The position numbers and the translations under genes are program-made. The notes beneath the pieces were generated by a model that was not told the origin of the DNA, searched no databases, and was given only the letters and a program-made list of their open reading frames with translations. From Aporrectodea caliginosa (taxonomy: Eukaryota; Annelida; Clitellata; Crassiclitellata; Lumbricidae): a stretch of 64,000 nucleotides of DNA. Shown here one piece after another: positions 10,529 to 23,900 of the stretch (positions are counted from its first letter, which is position 1; the number at the start of each line of letters is the position of its first letter). The stretch spans positions 999,001-1,063,000 of the forward strand of contig JACEVL010000426.1 in assembly GCA_020284085.1 (NCBI GenBank), written 5' to 3'.

Positions 10529-13500
10529 AGTGTAGTTTAGTTATCTATTCAGTTTTAGTTATAGCTGTTATGAAAACATTCTTTTTACATCATGAGTTTT
10601 AGGTGTAGTTAGTTATTGCTTGGGTTTTAGTTTTTGTTTTAATCATAGTTAATAATAAAACAAAACTGTTCTTATTATATTCTAAGTTATAGTTGTTTGA
10701 TTTTGTTCAACTGTTGAATTAGTTCCACTTTCATTTTAAGAATGTTTTCATTTTGAAGGATTTCAAAGTACATTTAGGTTTTAATTGTTATCATAATCCT
10801 ACAGACTACACACCCAAAAGGCTAAATCTTTGAAACCAGAATACCTTGTTTATTGGAGCTCTGTCAAACATGATATCACTGATGTGGTATAGTCAAGATC
10901 CAAAATTAAGTCATCTCCATACACTGAAAATATGCTTTTGAAATATAGTTTTAAAACAGATCCAGAGAAAATGTCACTAGCAAAAGGATCTAAACTGGTA
11001 AACGTTGAGTGTGAGTAGTCTAAGGTCTACACCTGCACTGTAGGGTGTTTTAAAATGCAAATAATTTTTTTCAGTGATTTGGAAGTAAATATACCATGTA
11101 CTGATGTGATGCAAACTGCAAGCTTAGGTTGTTATTCATAATTCTGGTAAACTTGTGGATCTATTGTGAGCCACTAAGAGCAAAAATGTAGTTGATCCTT
11201 TCGGCAATCATAACGCAACTTCCACAACACGTGCTTTGTGCTGTTCAAACTGAACTAATGGACTGTGTGCTGAAGTTTGTCCTGTATGGCGAACATCATA
11301 AACTTTTTATGATCTGGTTTAAGAAAGTTGCCAGTATTACGAGTGGAATTTTTGCTTAAATGCTGATCTTGTCAACAGCTTTCTTAAAATTAAGAAAATT
11401 TTGGCTTATCAGATTTCTGAAAAATGTAATGGGTTCTATTGTTAAGTTTGAAATACTCCCTAAATCCACATTTCGTAAGTCCAATTCTAATTTCAGTTCA
11501 TCCTAGTGACACCAGCTAAACCCTAATTCAATAAATGAATGGTAAAATTAGGCTACTAGATAGGACCACAGATGCAACCATAGATGTAACAAAATAGAAC
11601 TACTAAAGAACAGCTCTTATGACAACCGTGGAGTAAGTAACTAACAGGTAATGATCATGCACAAGGGTTTATTACTTTTTTGTACGTATTGTTTTGTATG
11701 TTCACTATTATTGGTAAAACAAGCTTTTGTATTTATTATAGTTGTAGCTTTGCCTCTTGAATTTTTGTTTTTCTTTGAAATTTTCTTTTATACTTCATTT
11801 TATCATTATTACTCGTGTTTGAATTACAGTTATAGTTTGGTAATGAAAAATTAATGGTTCCCTTAGTGATGTATACACACATTAATGCTTATGTGCAGTG
11901 GCTTGGTGCTGTGGATGTGATGTCGGCAAAATAACTAAATTGAGCAGCGTGAGGTTAGATATGTACTTTGATATGTGGTGAACTCATTCTTCCATCTTTT
12001 GAGGTGTATAAAAGTGTACTTGTCAATTGGATGAATTTGAAGGTTACAGATGTTATTCTTGTTGTATTGCTCTGGCCATGCTTGACTGCTGAAGGGTCCT
12101 TCTGTGTAGGAACCACGCTTCAGGGATCGTTTTGGAAGAGGCCATTGTAATTCTCACCATTTGCATTCATTCTTGAACGTGTAACAAATTGTTGCAGCAA
12201 AAGATTGATTGCAGTTTCTTATTACCATAACATTTCATTGGGATGTTTTATCTTAGACAAGGTGTGTGTATTTGAAGAGTAGAGCTGAGGAATTTGTGTT
12301 TGTTCACATATTGTGTGGTTGGCATTCCTGTTTGGTGTGGGAACACTGATGTTGGTGGCTGAGAACTGATAATATTATTGTCTACAGTAACATCTGCTTC
12401 TGGTTAGATGCCTCCTAGCTCTCCTCTTTGCCAGCTCCAAAGCTCAATATGAAGAGATGCTATTTAATTTATGCAGCAGTTTCTGTTATCAGTTTTCAGC
12501 ATCTCTATAACATGACATTTGAAGAATTGATGCAGTATTCCATTCAGCTGCTGTTTTAATCCAGAAGAGGTTACAATATTTAAGTAATATAAAGATAGAC
12601 AGTCTTCTCAAGGTATTAATGTAAAGACAGTATGAGGGTGGGCTAGATAATCAGCCTCACCTGTTGTTATTCCTTTTGTTGTGAGTGGTTTCTGCAGTCA
12701 ATAACTCTCAGCTGCTTAAAATCATTCAGTCTAGAGAGCTTGTTTGAAGTTGAAAGATTGGTTCATGTGCCACTTAAATGTATGGTTTTGTTACATTACG
12801 TACAATATTTATTTTGTGTACATGTATGATGATGCAGCAGCTGTCTTTCGACTTGTATGTTTCTTCATTTGCCTTCTCCGTGGTCCTTGTTACTTAACAT
12901 CTTTGTATTGTACAGCCAAACCGTTTCTTAATTTATAAAAATCACATCACTTTCTGAGGCCTCATGAATTGTTTATTACCACACGAATTGGCTGTCAGCT
13001 TTAAGGAATGAATTTGGTAAACCACTAGACTTGTAGTGGATTTTGAATGAGTACGTGTGGAACTTGTGCATATACATATATATAGGATTTGATCCGTAGT
13101 GCTGTATCTGATATTGGCCGACTTTAGTCAAGCCAGGTAAATGATATTTGGTTTTCCCTTGAGACTTCTTCTTTAACATCCATGGTAGTATAACTGTGGC
13201 CTCTTTTGGTGATAGAGAAATGCAAATGAATAAGTTCTTAAAACCTTCTCTTACCTTTATATATCATGTTTTACCTTATACTAGTCGCTGCTGTTACCAG
13301 CATTACTTTGATCAGCAGTATTCTTAGTCCTCCAAATACTTTAGTGACAGAAGGAAGAAACATAGCCATTCCAAAAGTATGCGAGTAGAGAGCCTTGCAC
13401 CAATATATTTTGCCTGCTGCTGCTACTTGTGATGATATACTCTTTGGCATGTACTGTTTTCTGTCTAGGATAGCATCATCTATTGCTCAAGAAATCAGGA

Positions 13501-13772
13501 GAGTTATAGTGGCTACAGTGGTTACTTAGGTCTACTATAACACACACAGATGCATTCACACAGATGTCACAGAAACAAACGGGTTGTGCTTGTTTCATCA
13601 TGCACATCTCTTAGTTCTAGGTAATTCTGGTGTTAAATGTATTATTATTTCTTTTAATTAGCACTTATGTAGTGCCAACAAATGGCATTCTGAAAGAATT
13701 GAAGTTGAACATCCAAATGGTTTAGCAGAGGGAATGTTCTTTTATTGTTTTGCTTTGAATTGTTAATTTTAA

Positions 13773-13833
13773 CCCTTGAACAACAAGCTGCAGTGGTTTC
13801 CATACAGTTTAGTACATGCTTGTCGTTAACAGG
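13773..13833. mobile_element. Second, diverged copy of the piggyBac-like MITE
   Basis: Preceded by TTAA (13,769-13,772), it reads CCCTTGAACAACAAGCTGC and later TTTAGTACATGCTTGTC, matching the 10,122 copy over most of its length. The right target site has decayed to TAAA. Its decay suggests it is the older copy. Confidence 0.55.
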
Positions 13834-15024
13834 TAAAAAAAAACCAATATGCAGCATGGCTTTGCCTGTGTAGTGCTACTATCCATCTCGGCTAATAAAT
13901 AAGACATTTGCTAGAATTGCATGTTTCAGATATATGGGAAACTTGTCATAGCACTTTCCTTAGGCATAAGAGCTGCCTTATAATGAGATTATGTTATGAT
14001 CAGATCATTTTCTGAGGCTAAGTTAAATATGGGATCCTTGGCCCTGTCTGTGTTATATCACAGTTTGTGTTATAATGAAAGAGGCTCTGATGTATACATG
14101 CACTGGTGTTTGCTTATATGCATGAATAATAAAATATGTTTATGTATGTGTCATATAAATAGGGGAACTGCAATGGGTATACATATAAACACAGCCTCCA
14201 TGCTGTAATCCAATCCCTGCTATATGCAGTGCATGCTGTAACCTAGTTTTGTGATTGGGTGCTTGATCTGGTGGGGAGAATATGTTGTAGCTCGGGTTTT
14301 AGCTTATAATATTGAAGAGTATTTACTGGCAAACAAACTTCTTCATGAAGTGATGCTCTTTCTCAAGTTTTTCTATAATTAGCAGTCATTAAATGCTCTT
14401 TATCAAAGTTCACAAGTTACTTACCAGCCTTTAAGTGGCAATAAAATTTGATAGATTTGCCCCTGTATGGATCAAGAATCTCTGCTATAGACTGATTTCC
14501 TTTGGCTGTTTTTAATGTTGGTCCTAAATGCACCACTCATTCTGAACCTATACCTTTGGATTGATTCTACTTGAGTTTGTAGAGCCTGTCATTGAAGGCA
14601 TTGGTTGCTAGCTCTTCATTTGCCTGCAGAGGAAATTATTGTTGGTACACTATGTGAGTGCTTTGCTTATGACTGTCAAAATCTGTAGTGGTATAAACTT
14701 ATAAAGGCTGGTGAGAGGTTCACAAAGGTCGATATAGAAATGTTCAGGTGCATTACATTTATAGATTTCTGTCATACAGTTTGCTGTCCTGGTATGTCTT
14801 GCAAGTGATATGCAGGCTGGTTTCACTATTGACATTACCATAAAACTCAACTGCTGACGTATGTACATAGAGTCATAGACCCTGCATCTTGTGCATTATA
14901 TTGACACTTTAGGTGACTTATACTGAGCCCTGATAAGTATTTTATTGTACTGCATGCTAGTGTAGTGAAGTAGTAGTAGTAATGCACATTTGTCTCTCTT
15001 AAGTCTCTCTTAAGTAATGTACTG

Positions 15025-15090
15025 TAACAAAACATTTATAAAGCGCCACTTAAGAGTCTCTCAGAAGCGCTCAAAAAGTGTACAGGCAAC
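15025..15090. repeat. Dispersed 'TTTATAAAGCGCC' repeat
   Basis: Begins ACATTTATAAAGCGCCACTT and continues to an AGAAGCGCTC motif. Very similar pieces occur at about 53,976, 54,724 and 57,925, so it is a multi-copy family, probably a SINE or LINE tail. Confidence 0.45.
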
Positions 15091-15158
15091 TTACGGAAAA
15101 GTTATTTACATGACTAGAATTTTGTGCCCACAGATAACTTACTTGTCAAAACTCTAGC

Positions 15159-15421
15159 AGATTGATTCTAAGGTACTCAAGTAATTTAGGGTAGTTTGGA
15201 GTAAGTGTAAAATTGATTCTGAAGTATCGGGGTAATTTATGGTGGGTTGGAGTAAGTGTAGTGTAATATGAGGAATGCCATTGACAAAATCAGAGACAGA
15301 ACAATTTGGAGATGTCATCGTTGACGCACGCCTGACGGAGGAGAGAGAAGAAGAAGAAGGAGTAAGTGTAAGATTGGTTCTTAAGTACCCAGGTAACTTA
15401 GGGTGGGTTGGAGTGAGTGTA
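15159..15421. repeat. 51-bp minisatellite (3 units) split by a retroposed insert
   Basis: Units of 51 bases lie at 15,159-15,209, 15,210-15,260 and 15,371-15,421, each ending GGAGTRAGTGTA. Between units 2 and 3 a 98-bp insert (15,261-15,358) ends in a GAAGAAGAA tail. It is flanked by the 12-bp direct repeat GGAGTAAGTGTA (15,249-15,260 and 15,359-15,370), as expected for LINE-driven insertion. The insert frame (NAIDKIRDRTIW) resembles a LINE C-terminal tail. Confidence 0.65.
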
Positions 15422-15950
15422 CAGGTAGCATAGCAAATGAACTAATAAAGTCCAGTCTATTTATGGCTATTAACGGTTGCCCTGCTTCAATGTGCACTTC
15501 AGAACTTTGTAAGGAGGGCATTATCGAATTACAGTTGTATTGTATTGTATTGTATAATATAATTTGAGTCATTACCTTCCATAAAACTGTCTAAGTCTAA
15601 ATCAATTTAATGGAATCTGAATTTTATAGTTAACTTGTGTTAAGGCTAATTAAGGAGACTGAGTTCTTGCACAGGAAGTGAGTTGTCTAACAGAGGCTGA
15701 TTTTGCACTTATCTCTAAATCACAACAAGCACAGTATTACTGACACTGAACAGAGACCAGTGTGCATACCCACTTAGGGCTTTATTACAAGGCTGTGCTG
15801 TGTAGCCTATAGATGTTTGGATAGAGCTATCCAGGGACAAGTACTGGGCTGGGCTTCATCTGTTTCTTACTCATCAGTTTAACGTACTTTCTTGATTTGT
15901 CACAGTAGGTACTTTGTATCGTATTGTATAATTCGTTTATTGATTAGCGC

Positions 15951-16113
15951 CAGTGTTTCCGTTAACGCCCAAAAGGCCGTTTTTGCGTCCGTTACAAATG
16001 TCCAAAACGTCCAAATTTCTCGGGCTAGGCGTAAAATTCCAAAGAGCTACATCCAAAATTCTAGGTCAGGACGTAGTATACGTCCTCTTTTTGGACTCTT
16101 AACAGAAAAACTG
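15951..16113. mobile_element. 163-bp hAT MITE with perfect target duplication
   Basis: The ends CAGTGTTTCCGTTAA and TTAACAGAAAAACTG form imperfect inverted repeats. Identical octamers ATTAGCGC flank it (15,943-15,950 and 16,114-16,121). The body carries several CGTCC/GGACG motifs and no coding region. Confidence 0.85.
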
Positions 16114-17855
16114 ATTAGCGCTAGCTGTCATAACGCAGCTAGTTACAAATCCTGCTATGAGAGTGTGTTGGAGTGAAACCACATTAGTATGTCTTGCCAG
16201 GCTTAGTTGATAATGTCCAGTAAGATTTGTCAGGACTGATTTATTCCTACATGGTACTCCTTCGATTTGCCACCAAAGGTTGTAAATGATTGATTTCATT
16301 CTTTGTTCTTTGCAGTCCTTTGTCAAGTAATTGTCTTTGGTGTCTTGGTTTGTACTGTCTACATACCTAGTCATGGTTATCTTTTGGTTTTCTTTAATAC
16401 AAATCTTGCATGTAAGCCTTGTTTGTGATCAGATGAACTGGTGTAATTCTAGTCTTCACTGAATGACTTTATCCCGGCAGAGTGTCTCGCACGTCCAAGA
16501 ACTGCCTGTAAGATGCCTTCATTTCTAATGGTTTGTAGTGTGATTCCTGCAGTTTTCGTTGGCCCACTCATTTCTACTATACAGATTCTGATCTTGCTTT
16601 TCAATGTCCAGCAACCTATATCCTAACAGGAAGATGGACTGTATATATCATTGTCTTGTATATTCTTCCCTCAAACACAGATAAATTATTGATCTACCAT
16701 CTGTTGATTTATTTCTGTGTGCTGCTGTTTACTGGCGTGTTTTGAGTTGTCTTATAAATGTGAATGTACGCATTTTTGATTTTTCTAAAGTGACTGTATG
16801 ATCCTGCTGGGCCTTAATATAACTACCATATTGTTGTGCTTATCTTTGCATTAATCAGCAATCTGAATCTTGTCATTAACTTGAAGAATGTAAGATACCA
16901 GTGCATTTGCAGGCTAAGAGCAATCGTTGAACCCAAGTGCAGATGAGCAATAGACCGATATTTGGGTTAAGTGAATGCTTCTTGCTGCAAATGCATGAAA
17001 TGAATGATCATGGATGAAAGAGAAAATGAGACGAGGTTTGTAGTCTGAAATATGGTTAATAAGAAAATTGTGCACTCTAGTGAATGTTCTGGTCTGTGTC
17101 ATTGTCCTTCTGAAGATATGGTTGCATCTTTTCAGTAAGATATCTCTTTCATTCACTGAACATTTAATTTCAAAGAATTTATTCACACTAAACTTTTATG
17201 TATGACTGTCAAAATGAAATTACTATATGGCCCCAAGGAAAGTTTGTGTTTACTTGAGTGGAGAATTAGTTCCTGGTATTCGGTTAATAGCTAGCAGAAA
17301 GCGTTAAAAGCAGGTATTTGAGCTCTCATTGGTCAAATTTGTGACGTGCGTCTGTAGGATATTATTAGTAATAATATTATTTTATTAATTTGCAACTTCT
17401 ATAGCACCAGTGTCTAATACACAAGGCATGAATCGATGGTGTATGAAAACCAAGCCACAATCAGGTAGCCACATTCATTCTGTAAGCTGCTAAAATATGA
17501 AATATTATGATGTGCTGTAAGTGATGAAATTTAAAGAAAAATTTTGGAATGTCGCATCAGACTCCATTTGTCTCTTCCCAGTCATGTCAATGAGTGCTTT
17601 ATTTGTTTCCTCGATGCCACTGGATGCTGATGGTTTTGTTGGCTGATATCGTATTAAATACTGGATTCTTTGGTTCCCTGGGCTGTGTATTAGACTGTGT
17701 GTTTGTTCACAATGATGGCCTTGACATCAAATCATCTAATTTACTGCAATTATTATTCGCCAGCTCTTGTCTGACTGCCTGATGCAGTGTGCTTGTAATT
17801 ATCTGTAAATACACTGCTTTTGTTGAGTTACTTAAAATGTGCTGTAGTAAGTGTC

Positions 17856-17966
17856 TTCATACGTACGTACGTGCATGCGTACATACATACATACATACAT
17901 ACACATACATACATACATACATACATACATACATACATACATACATACATACGTGCATACATACAT
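17856..17966. repeat. (ACAT)n microsatellite
   Basis: Long tetranucleotide array starting with ACGT variants. It yields meaningless Tyr-Ile-His frames. Confidence 0.95.
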
Positions 17967-18796
17967 TGTCTGCTTACAAATGCATATGGCTATCTTAATT
18001 CTGATCAGTAGTTCTTGGCTAAGGGGTGAGTTTTATTGAGACATCTAGTTTAAGCATGTTTGGTAGAGAGATCAGTTTGAAAGGGACCCATTTTATATAA
18101 ACATGAACCTAAATCTAGCAAATTGTTTTGGGACTACTGCCAGAAAACCTGTTTCTTTGCTGTTGAAATGCGAGTAAACTATTTCTGATGCCTGGTTGTA
18201 ACAATGGATGTTCGCATTATTTATGTGATCACTGTTAGGTGAGACATCAAGCTGAGGCCTTTTGTAAAAAAAATGGTTGAGTTGCTGTTTATACAACCTA
18301 GCTTGTGAACTGCCAAGTTTAGACCTATGACACTAGCTGTGGTTTTCGGTTGTGCAGCCTTAGTGTGCTTACCTCATGTTTCTTTGCCGATGACAGAGAG
18401 GTTGTCCATTGGCTGCCTTGCTGTGTACTGACTAATGCACAAAGAAACCGTGTTTGGTCACCAAGTACTAACCTGAATTCCTGAAGTATGCTAAATACCT
18501 GGCATGTTTTGTTAAAGTGATATTATTGAGTTCAGTGGTTTTTTGTGTACTGTGAACGAGAGACGCTATACAAATATATAGATACAATGTAATACAATAC
18601 ACTGCAATTTTGTAATCATAATCTCGAGATTTCTGCAGCACCCAAAAAGCGGAGTCGTGGGAACCAGGTTATAGGTGCTTAGTTAAAACAAAATCATAGG
18701 CAGAGTGGTCAGAATTGGTTCCAGGTCAAGATCCAAAGGGTCAGGCAGGCACAGCGTCAGAACGCTAGGTTGGATGTTGTTTAGAATTGAAATGGC

Positions 18797-20119
18797 CAGT
18801 GCCGGATTAACTTTTTAGAGGCCTGGCGCAAACAATGCAACAAAACTAAAGTTGGCCCTCTATCCAATCATATTATCAAAAAATGTGGAAAAAAATTAAT
18901 TATATAGAAAAACATACTTTAATAATTTATGAACACAAAATGAAGCTGTGATAGGATCATAGGAGATTTTTAATTTTACTTGTTACAGTTCAACTGTTCA
19001 AAAATGTTCGTCGAGTTTAAAAGTCTTTCCTTCGCGCTTTTAAAGTAGAGAAAGAATCAATGATATCTTGAAAGTCAAGATCTGTCAAGATTTCCGACTC
19101 AATGTTCAAAAGAGTTAAATTTGCCAATCTGTCCTGGCCCATTGTTGACCTTAAAGATGATTTTATGCGTTTTAATTTAAGACAGAATCGTTTAGTTTTC
19201 TTTTGGTACTATTCAATTTTACTTTATTTCCATGTTGTTTTATGGATTTAGAGTACATGCCATCTTGATTACGACATGGTTCAGGTCCCATCTGCAGCCA
19301 ATAACTGACCAAATCTTCATTTATAGTCCACAGAGCAGCATCTGTTTGTGGCACGTTTCCAACAGATTGATTCTCTTGTTTTAATGGTAGATCTATGGTA
19401 GTTTCAGATTTAGGCATATCAATGATATCATTGCTGAAATCAAGGGTGTCTGTTGTTGGCATTAGTGCTGACACTGCTGAGCGGCCTAAGCCTGAACTGC
19501 ATCCAGCTTCTGACGCTGAGTCGACACCATCTATAAATGAAGGGCTCTTTAATTGCGGCACTTCTCGTGTTTTACTGCCAGAAATTTATCAATTCTACCA
19601 CGTTGGTGTTTGCCTACCTCTTCAAGTTCGCGTTTTCTTTGACGTTTCTGCCAACCGGACTCAAATTTCTTCATTTTCTTTAGGCCTACTTATTTTATTT
19701 GTTTAAAAATTAAAATTAAAAAAAGAAATAAGCAGCTACATAAACACTAAATATTAGATAATAATATTACATGGAACATACACTGTGTCGTCTGTACCGT
19801 ACGCATATCTATATTTTATTTGGTGATGGGGTCGATCCGCGCATAAATTGATTACGTCATACGTCATCATTACAGTACACAATTAATTAGTACGTCATCA
19901 TTATAGTAGTAGTACTGTAGAAGGCCTGTTTTTATAATGCCACCAGATTTTATATGCAATGCTTGTTTTAGAAATTAAACATTTTAAATAAGCCGGACTG
20001 TGACTTATATAAACAAATTCGATCGGATAATCGGATTTCTCAATGTTTTTTAAAATTTTTACCCCCGAAAGAAGGCCTGGCGCAAGTGCGCCAGTTGCGC
20101 CATAGTTAATCTGGCACTG
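18797..20119 (-). mobile_element. 1.3-kb hAT element, internal-deletion derivative
   Basis: The ends CAGTGCCGGATTAAC and GTTAATCTGGCACTG are inverted repeats with one mismatch. The target duplication GAAATGGC is perfect (18,789-18,796 and 20,120-20,127). GGCCTGGCGCAA is repeated in both subterminal regions. Both ends of a transposase gene survive on the - strand with the middle gone (next entry). It lies in the inferred intron, antisense to the RING-NHL gene. Confidence 0.9.
19017..19674 (-). pseudogene. hAT transposase remnant (TTF/ZMYM-type), middle deleted
   Basis: From the ATG at 19,674 the frame reads MKKFESGWQKRQRKRELEE and then a KHQRGRIDKFL motif, the basic N-terminus typical of TTF-finger (ZMYM1-like) hAT transposases, and stops after about 41 codons. 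A shifted frame (about 19,561-19,172) includes ALWTINEDLVSYWLQMGPEP, the segment that precedes the TTF finger in this group. A third frame ends with RSTMGQDRLANLTLLNIES and runs to the stop at 19,017, the C-terminal dimerisation tail. The DDE catalytic core and insertion domain are missing, so no active protein is possible. Confidence 0.7.
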
Positions 20120-20569
20120 GAAATGGCAAGGGAGGTAATGGAAATGGATGGTTCAGGATACGATTTGTGAAAGAGCAGTGCGTTTGTCTTTGTATGTACC
20201 TAAATTCATTTGTTGGAACCTATTACAAGTATTGTTGTTCGCCAGGATCTAGTATGCTTCACAGTAATATGCTGGGTTCATGGATTTTGTGGGATCTCTA
20301 GAGGACATTACAATCTAACATTGATTATGTATGATTAAATAGGTAAACACTACAATACAATACAATTGAAATTTGATAATGTCTCCTTACAAAGCCCAGA
20401 GGTGCACTGTGCACTAGCCTCATGATGTTAATGTCATTAAGAACAGATCATTCATCAGTTAGCAAGTGTTGCTGAACAGGCAATAGTTGCAGACATATGT
20501 GCTAACAGGTGGTTGAGTTTTTATGAAAAGTTTTTATAAAAGTGGATTGTCTTGGTTGTTGTTAGGTTT

Positions 20570-20819
20570 TCAGAGATGAAAACAACTGGATGAAATTGTC
20601 TTGGATCCATGCTTCACTTCCACCAATATCTGTAAGGAATTCCATTTCCTCTCTTGGCTCAATGCATTTACATAACATTCCTCAGGATTTTTGACACAAG
20701 TCAGAGTCAGCTTAAGCGATTTGACTTGTATGCGGACAAATTCAGTTTTTCCGTCTTCTTGTCTTACAGATTTGTGAACACGTTTTCCAGCTTTGGCCTG
20801 GAATGACAACTCTGCCTGC
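20570..20819 (-). other. Unrecognised antisense coding-like exon
   Basis: An open frame on the - strand reads AELSFQAKAGKRVHKSV and continues through LTLTCVKNPEECYVNAL to a stop at 20,570. It is preceded by a plausible acceptor (TTGTATGCAG), and its composition looks protein-like rather than repeat-like. It lies 84 bases upstream of, and antisense to, the RING-NHL coding exon. I do not recognise the domain. It could be a terminal exon of an antisense gene, a retrocopy fragment, or chance. Confidence 0.25.
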
Positions 20820-20903
20820 ATACAAGAAAACCCTGTGAATGAAATCCAGAATTGATACTGCCACATAAGCCACCTTTTCTTAAACTTCTGTTTGGTCTTC
20901 AGA

Positions 20904-23900
20904 ATGGAGTTTATCAGCAGACCTCAGCTGCGTAAATCAAGCGCAAAGGCACTTATGACCTGTTCTCTCTGCGCTCAATATTTCGACGACCCAAGAATTC
21001 TGCCGTGCAGTCACACCTTCTGTTGCCGATGCCTGCAGAAATACTACGATCAGAAGCAGGCAGGCTCAACAGTTCGTGTTGGAAGGATGACGTGTCCCAA
21101 GTGCAAGACCATGATTGGAATTCCAGTCACAGGTGTGAATGCATTTCCAGCTGACACCAAAATAAACCGAATTAAAGATCTCGTGGTAGATGAACTGGCT
21201 GAGGACATTTCGAAAAACATCCACTCTTCCCAATCAGACAGCCATTCGTCTCGATCAGACCGCACGGACTTCACAGATTTCACAGATGCAAGTGGGGAGG
21301 CAGCTCCCAAGCACACGCGAAGTGGATTTACGAAGAGCGACGGCATGAGCGATGGATCGGACAAGACCGGCAGCGGTTTCCATGGCAATCCTCTCTATCC
21401 TAACATGGCCAAGTATGCAAAATACTTTGTCAAAGAGGAAGATGCTTCAGGCTCTGAGAGGCATACGCCGATCACGCCGCGCTATAAACCGTCCATCCGA
21501 GCGGAACGACATCGCGTGGGATACTCATCAAGTTTTCAGCATCGTCGACGGAGAGTAGTTGTGGAGCCTCGTCGGGGTCTTGATGATGCTGACCTGGTTC
21601 GACAGGCGCGATATGGATCAGCACCTCACATCGGACGTGAAGGCGCCTCAAATGCCTCCTCCTCAAGCAGTGATATCTTTCGGAATATGCCACAATCATC
21701 GGAGGAGCTTGGTGGTTCAAGCAACCTAGGTTCAAGAACGAACAAAGACTACAAAACAACACACAATCATCATCGTCGTCACCCACCGTCATCGTCAGAG
21801 TTTGTCGATGATGAATTTGGTACCGCAACCGCTTCTATGCCATCGCTTTCTAAGACACGTCCTGACTATGCTGCTGCTGGAAATGATCCTCTACGCAACA
21901 CTTTTTCGGAACCAAAATTTAATTATTCAACGCAAACAAGAGGCACCCCTTCCACGGCAAGTTCTGGCTCTTCAATGAATGGTACAAAGTCATGGAGGTC
22001 ATCCCAAGATGAACAAGACTTTGACAAAACAGATAGCGGATATGTACCTTCAAGTAACAGTACTCAGGGCATTCCAAACACCTCTTTCAAAGACAAGCAG
22101 TCACAATTTTGCTCAAATGAGAAACCGAAAACTAGTCTGCCAACTCATAGGGAAAATATTGTTACTTCTGCAACTGAGAATGAAAGGGACTCCCCTGGTA
22201 TTGGTTCTTTAGGGGAGGAGACTCGCTCAAGGTTGAGAGCAACCCCACGCCCGCATTCCGATTATTTAAGTGACAGGCCACCTTATTCATTTGTGGATGT
22301 GAAACCAGAGGCAACCCCACAGGAGACGAAGCCCAAAATTTCAGCAAGGTCTCCTCTCTTGGGTAGAACACGACGAAATTTGCAAAAGACACCCAGCACC
22401 GAAAACTATACAGAGTGCAAAAATGACAACTTTCGCCAAAAGATTCCACTTGAAAGTGATGACACCACTGGATGGAGGGATGAATTTGCGCAGAATAAGC
22501 AGCGAGATGAATATGTAACAAGAACTAAACCAGATGGTGTGAAAATGCCGACCGATTTTCTAACGGCAGAAAGTCCAAAATTTCACAAGTCTGCTAGTTT
22601 TACATCAAACGTCTGGCATAACCAAAGTGGAAATGAGTTTTCTAATGGTCATACGACTCAGAAGGGTCGAAGAGGATTGTTTCGAAGACATCGTAACAGT
22701 GCTTCCAGCACCAATCTCAAGCAGTTTGATTTCTCTATAAAATTTGAATTGCGAAAGAAGAAAAAACGGAGAAAAGATAGTTTACGTGATCAGAATGGAA
22801 ATGGTAGTTTTGAAGATGGAAAATCTGAAGAAGAGTCTGAACTGGAACAGCGAAACGCTTTCAACGAACGTATACTTAATATGAGGATGAAGAAAGAGGC
22901 ATATGACTACATCATGTCGGATTTTAAAAATGGAAACCTTTGCAGTACCGAAAACTTGAATGATAGCTTCGGTGAAATGGTAGATTATGAGGACGATGAA
23001 GAGAAGGCTGTAGAGTTCCAAATTGCCTCCGAAAAATCTGACAATAATTCAGTCGATTTGAACTCATCGCAGGGAAAGTTAGAAAATGATAGCAACTTGA
23101 ACACTCAACAGGTTGTTGATAGTGCTGCTGATGCCCCAAAACCTGAGCCAGAGGAGGTTGGCCACAAACTCAAAGAAATGATTGACTCAATGAGGGCTAA
23201 GTATCAGACAACCGATGTCGCCGATGAAGGCAAAGAAACGGAACCAGTTACACTGCAGCCTTCATGGTGTGAAAGCGTTTGTCCAAAATGGAATTTCCAG
23301 AAAATGGAGTTTACCATTCCAACATCAATAGCAATCACTTCAAAGGGCTGTACCGTTGTTGCGGATTACGGTAATAGCTGTTTAGAATTTTTTGATGCTG
23401 ATGGTAATTATGAGCACAAGATTGAAGGCATCAAGCCATTCAGTATTGTTGTTAATAAACTTGATCAGATAATTGTCGGTGATCGTAAAGGAAAGGCAAT
23501 TCGAGTTTTCGACGAGTATGGAGCTGATGTTTCACAGTGGGAAGCGGGACTTTTCAGCTGGATTAGTGGAATAGCTGTGCTAGCAAATGGAAATGTTGTC
23601 GTATATGACCGTGACCGATGCAAGGTGGGAGTTTATTCATCTGGCGGAGAAAAGATCAAAGAATTTGCTTCCTATGGGGTTAGCGACTCTCAGCTCTGCA
23701 TGGCAGATTTCTTGACAGCTGATGGAAAAAACCGGATCATAGTCGCTGACTCCGGAAATCACTGTCTTAAGATCTTCGATTCTGATGGAAATTTTATTAC
23801 CAAGGTCGGTAGTCGGGGCGTTGATGACGGATGCTTGGAATGGCCGAAAGGAGTATGTGTTGATTCCATGGACAACATCATCGTGGCTGACTCACACAAC

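Larger units (their letters stand above)
7033..20902 (+). other. Inferred 13.9-kb first intron of the RING-NHL gene
   Basis: Bounded by the donor at 7,033 and a strong acceptor (pyrimidine tract then TTCAG at 20,898-20,902) just before the coding ATG. The sequence is visibly T- and G-rich on this strand and poor in CpG and in TAGGCCTA, unlike the flanks. This fits a transcribed, germline-methylated gene body. It holds the repeats listed separately; outside them (notably 10,530-13,770, 13,840-15,020 and 16,120-17,850) I see no coding exon. Confidence 0.35.

Noticed and set aside
21050..23139. Open frames antisense to or overlapping the RING-NHL exon
   Set aside because: The + strand frame has a full RING and NHL propeller; the others have no domains and fit shadow frames.
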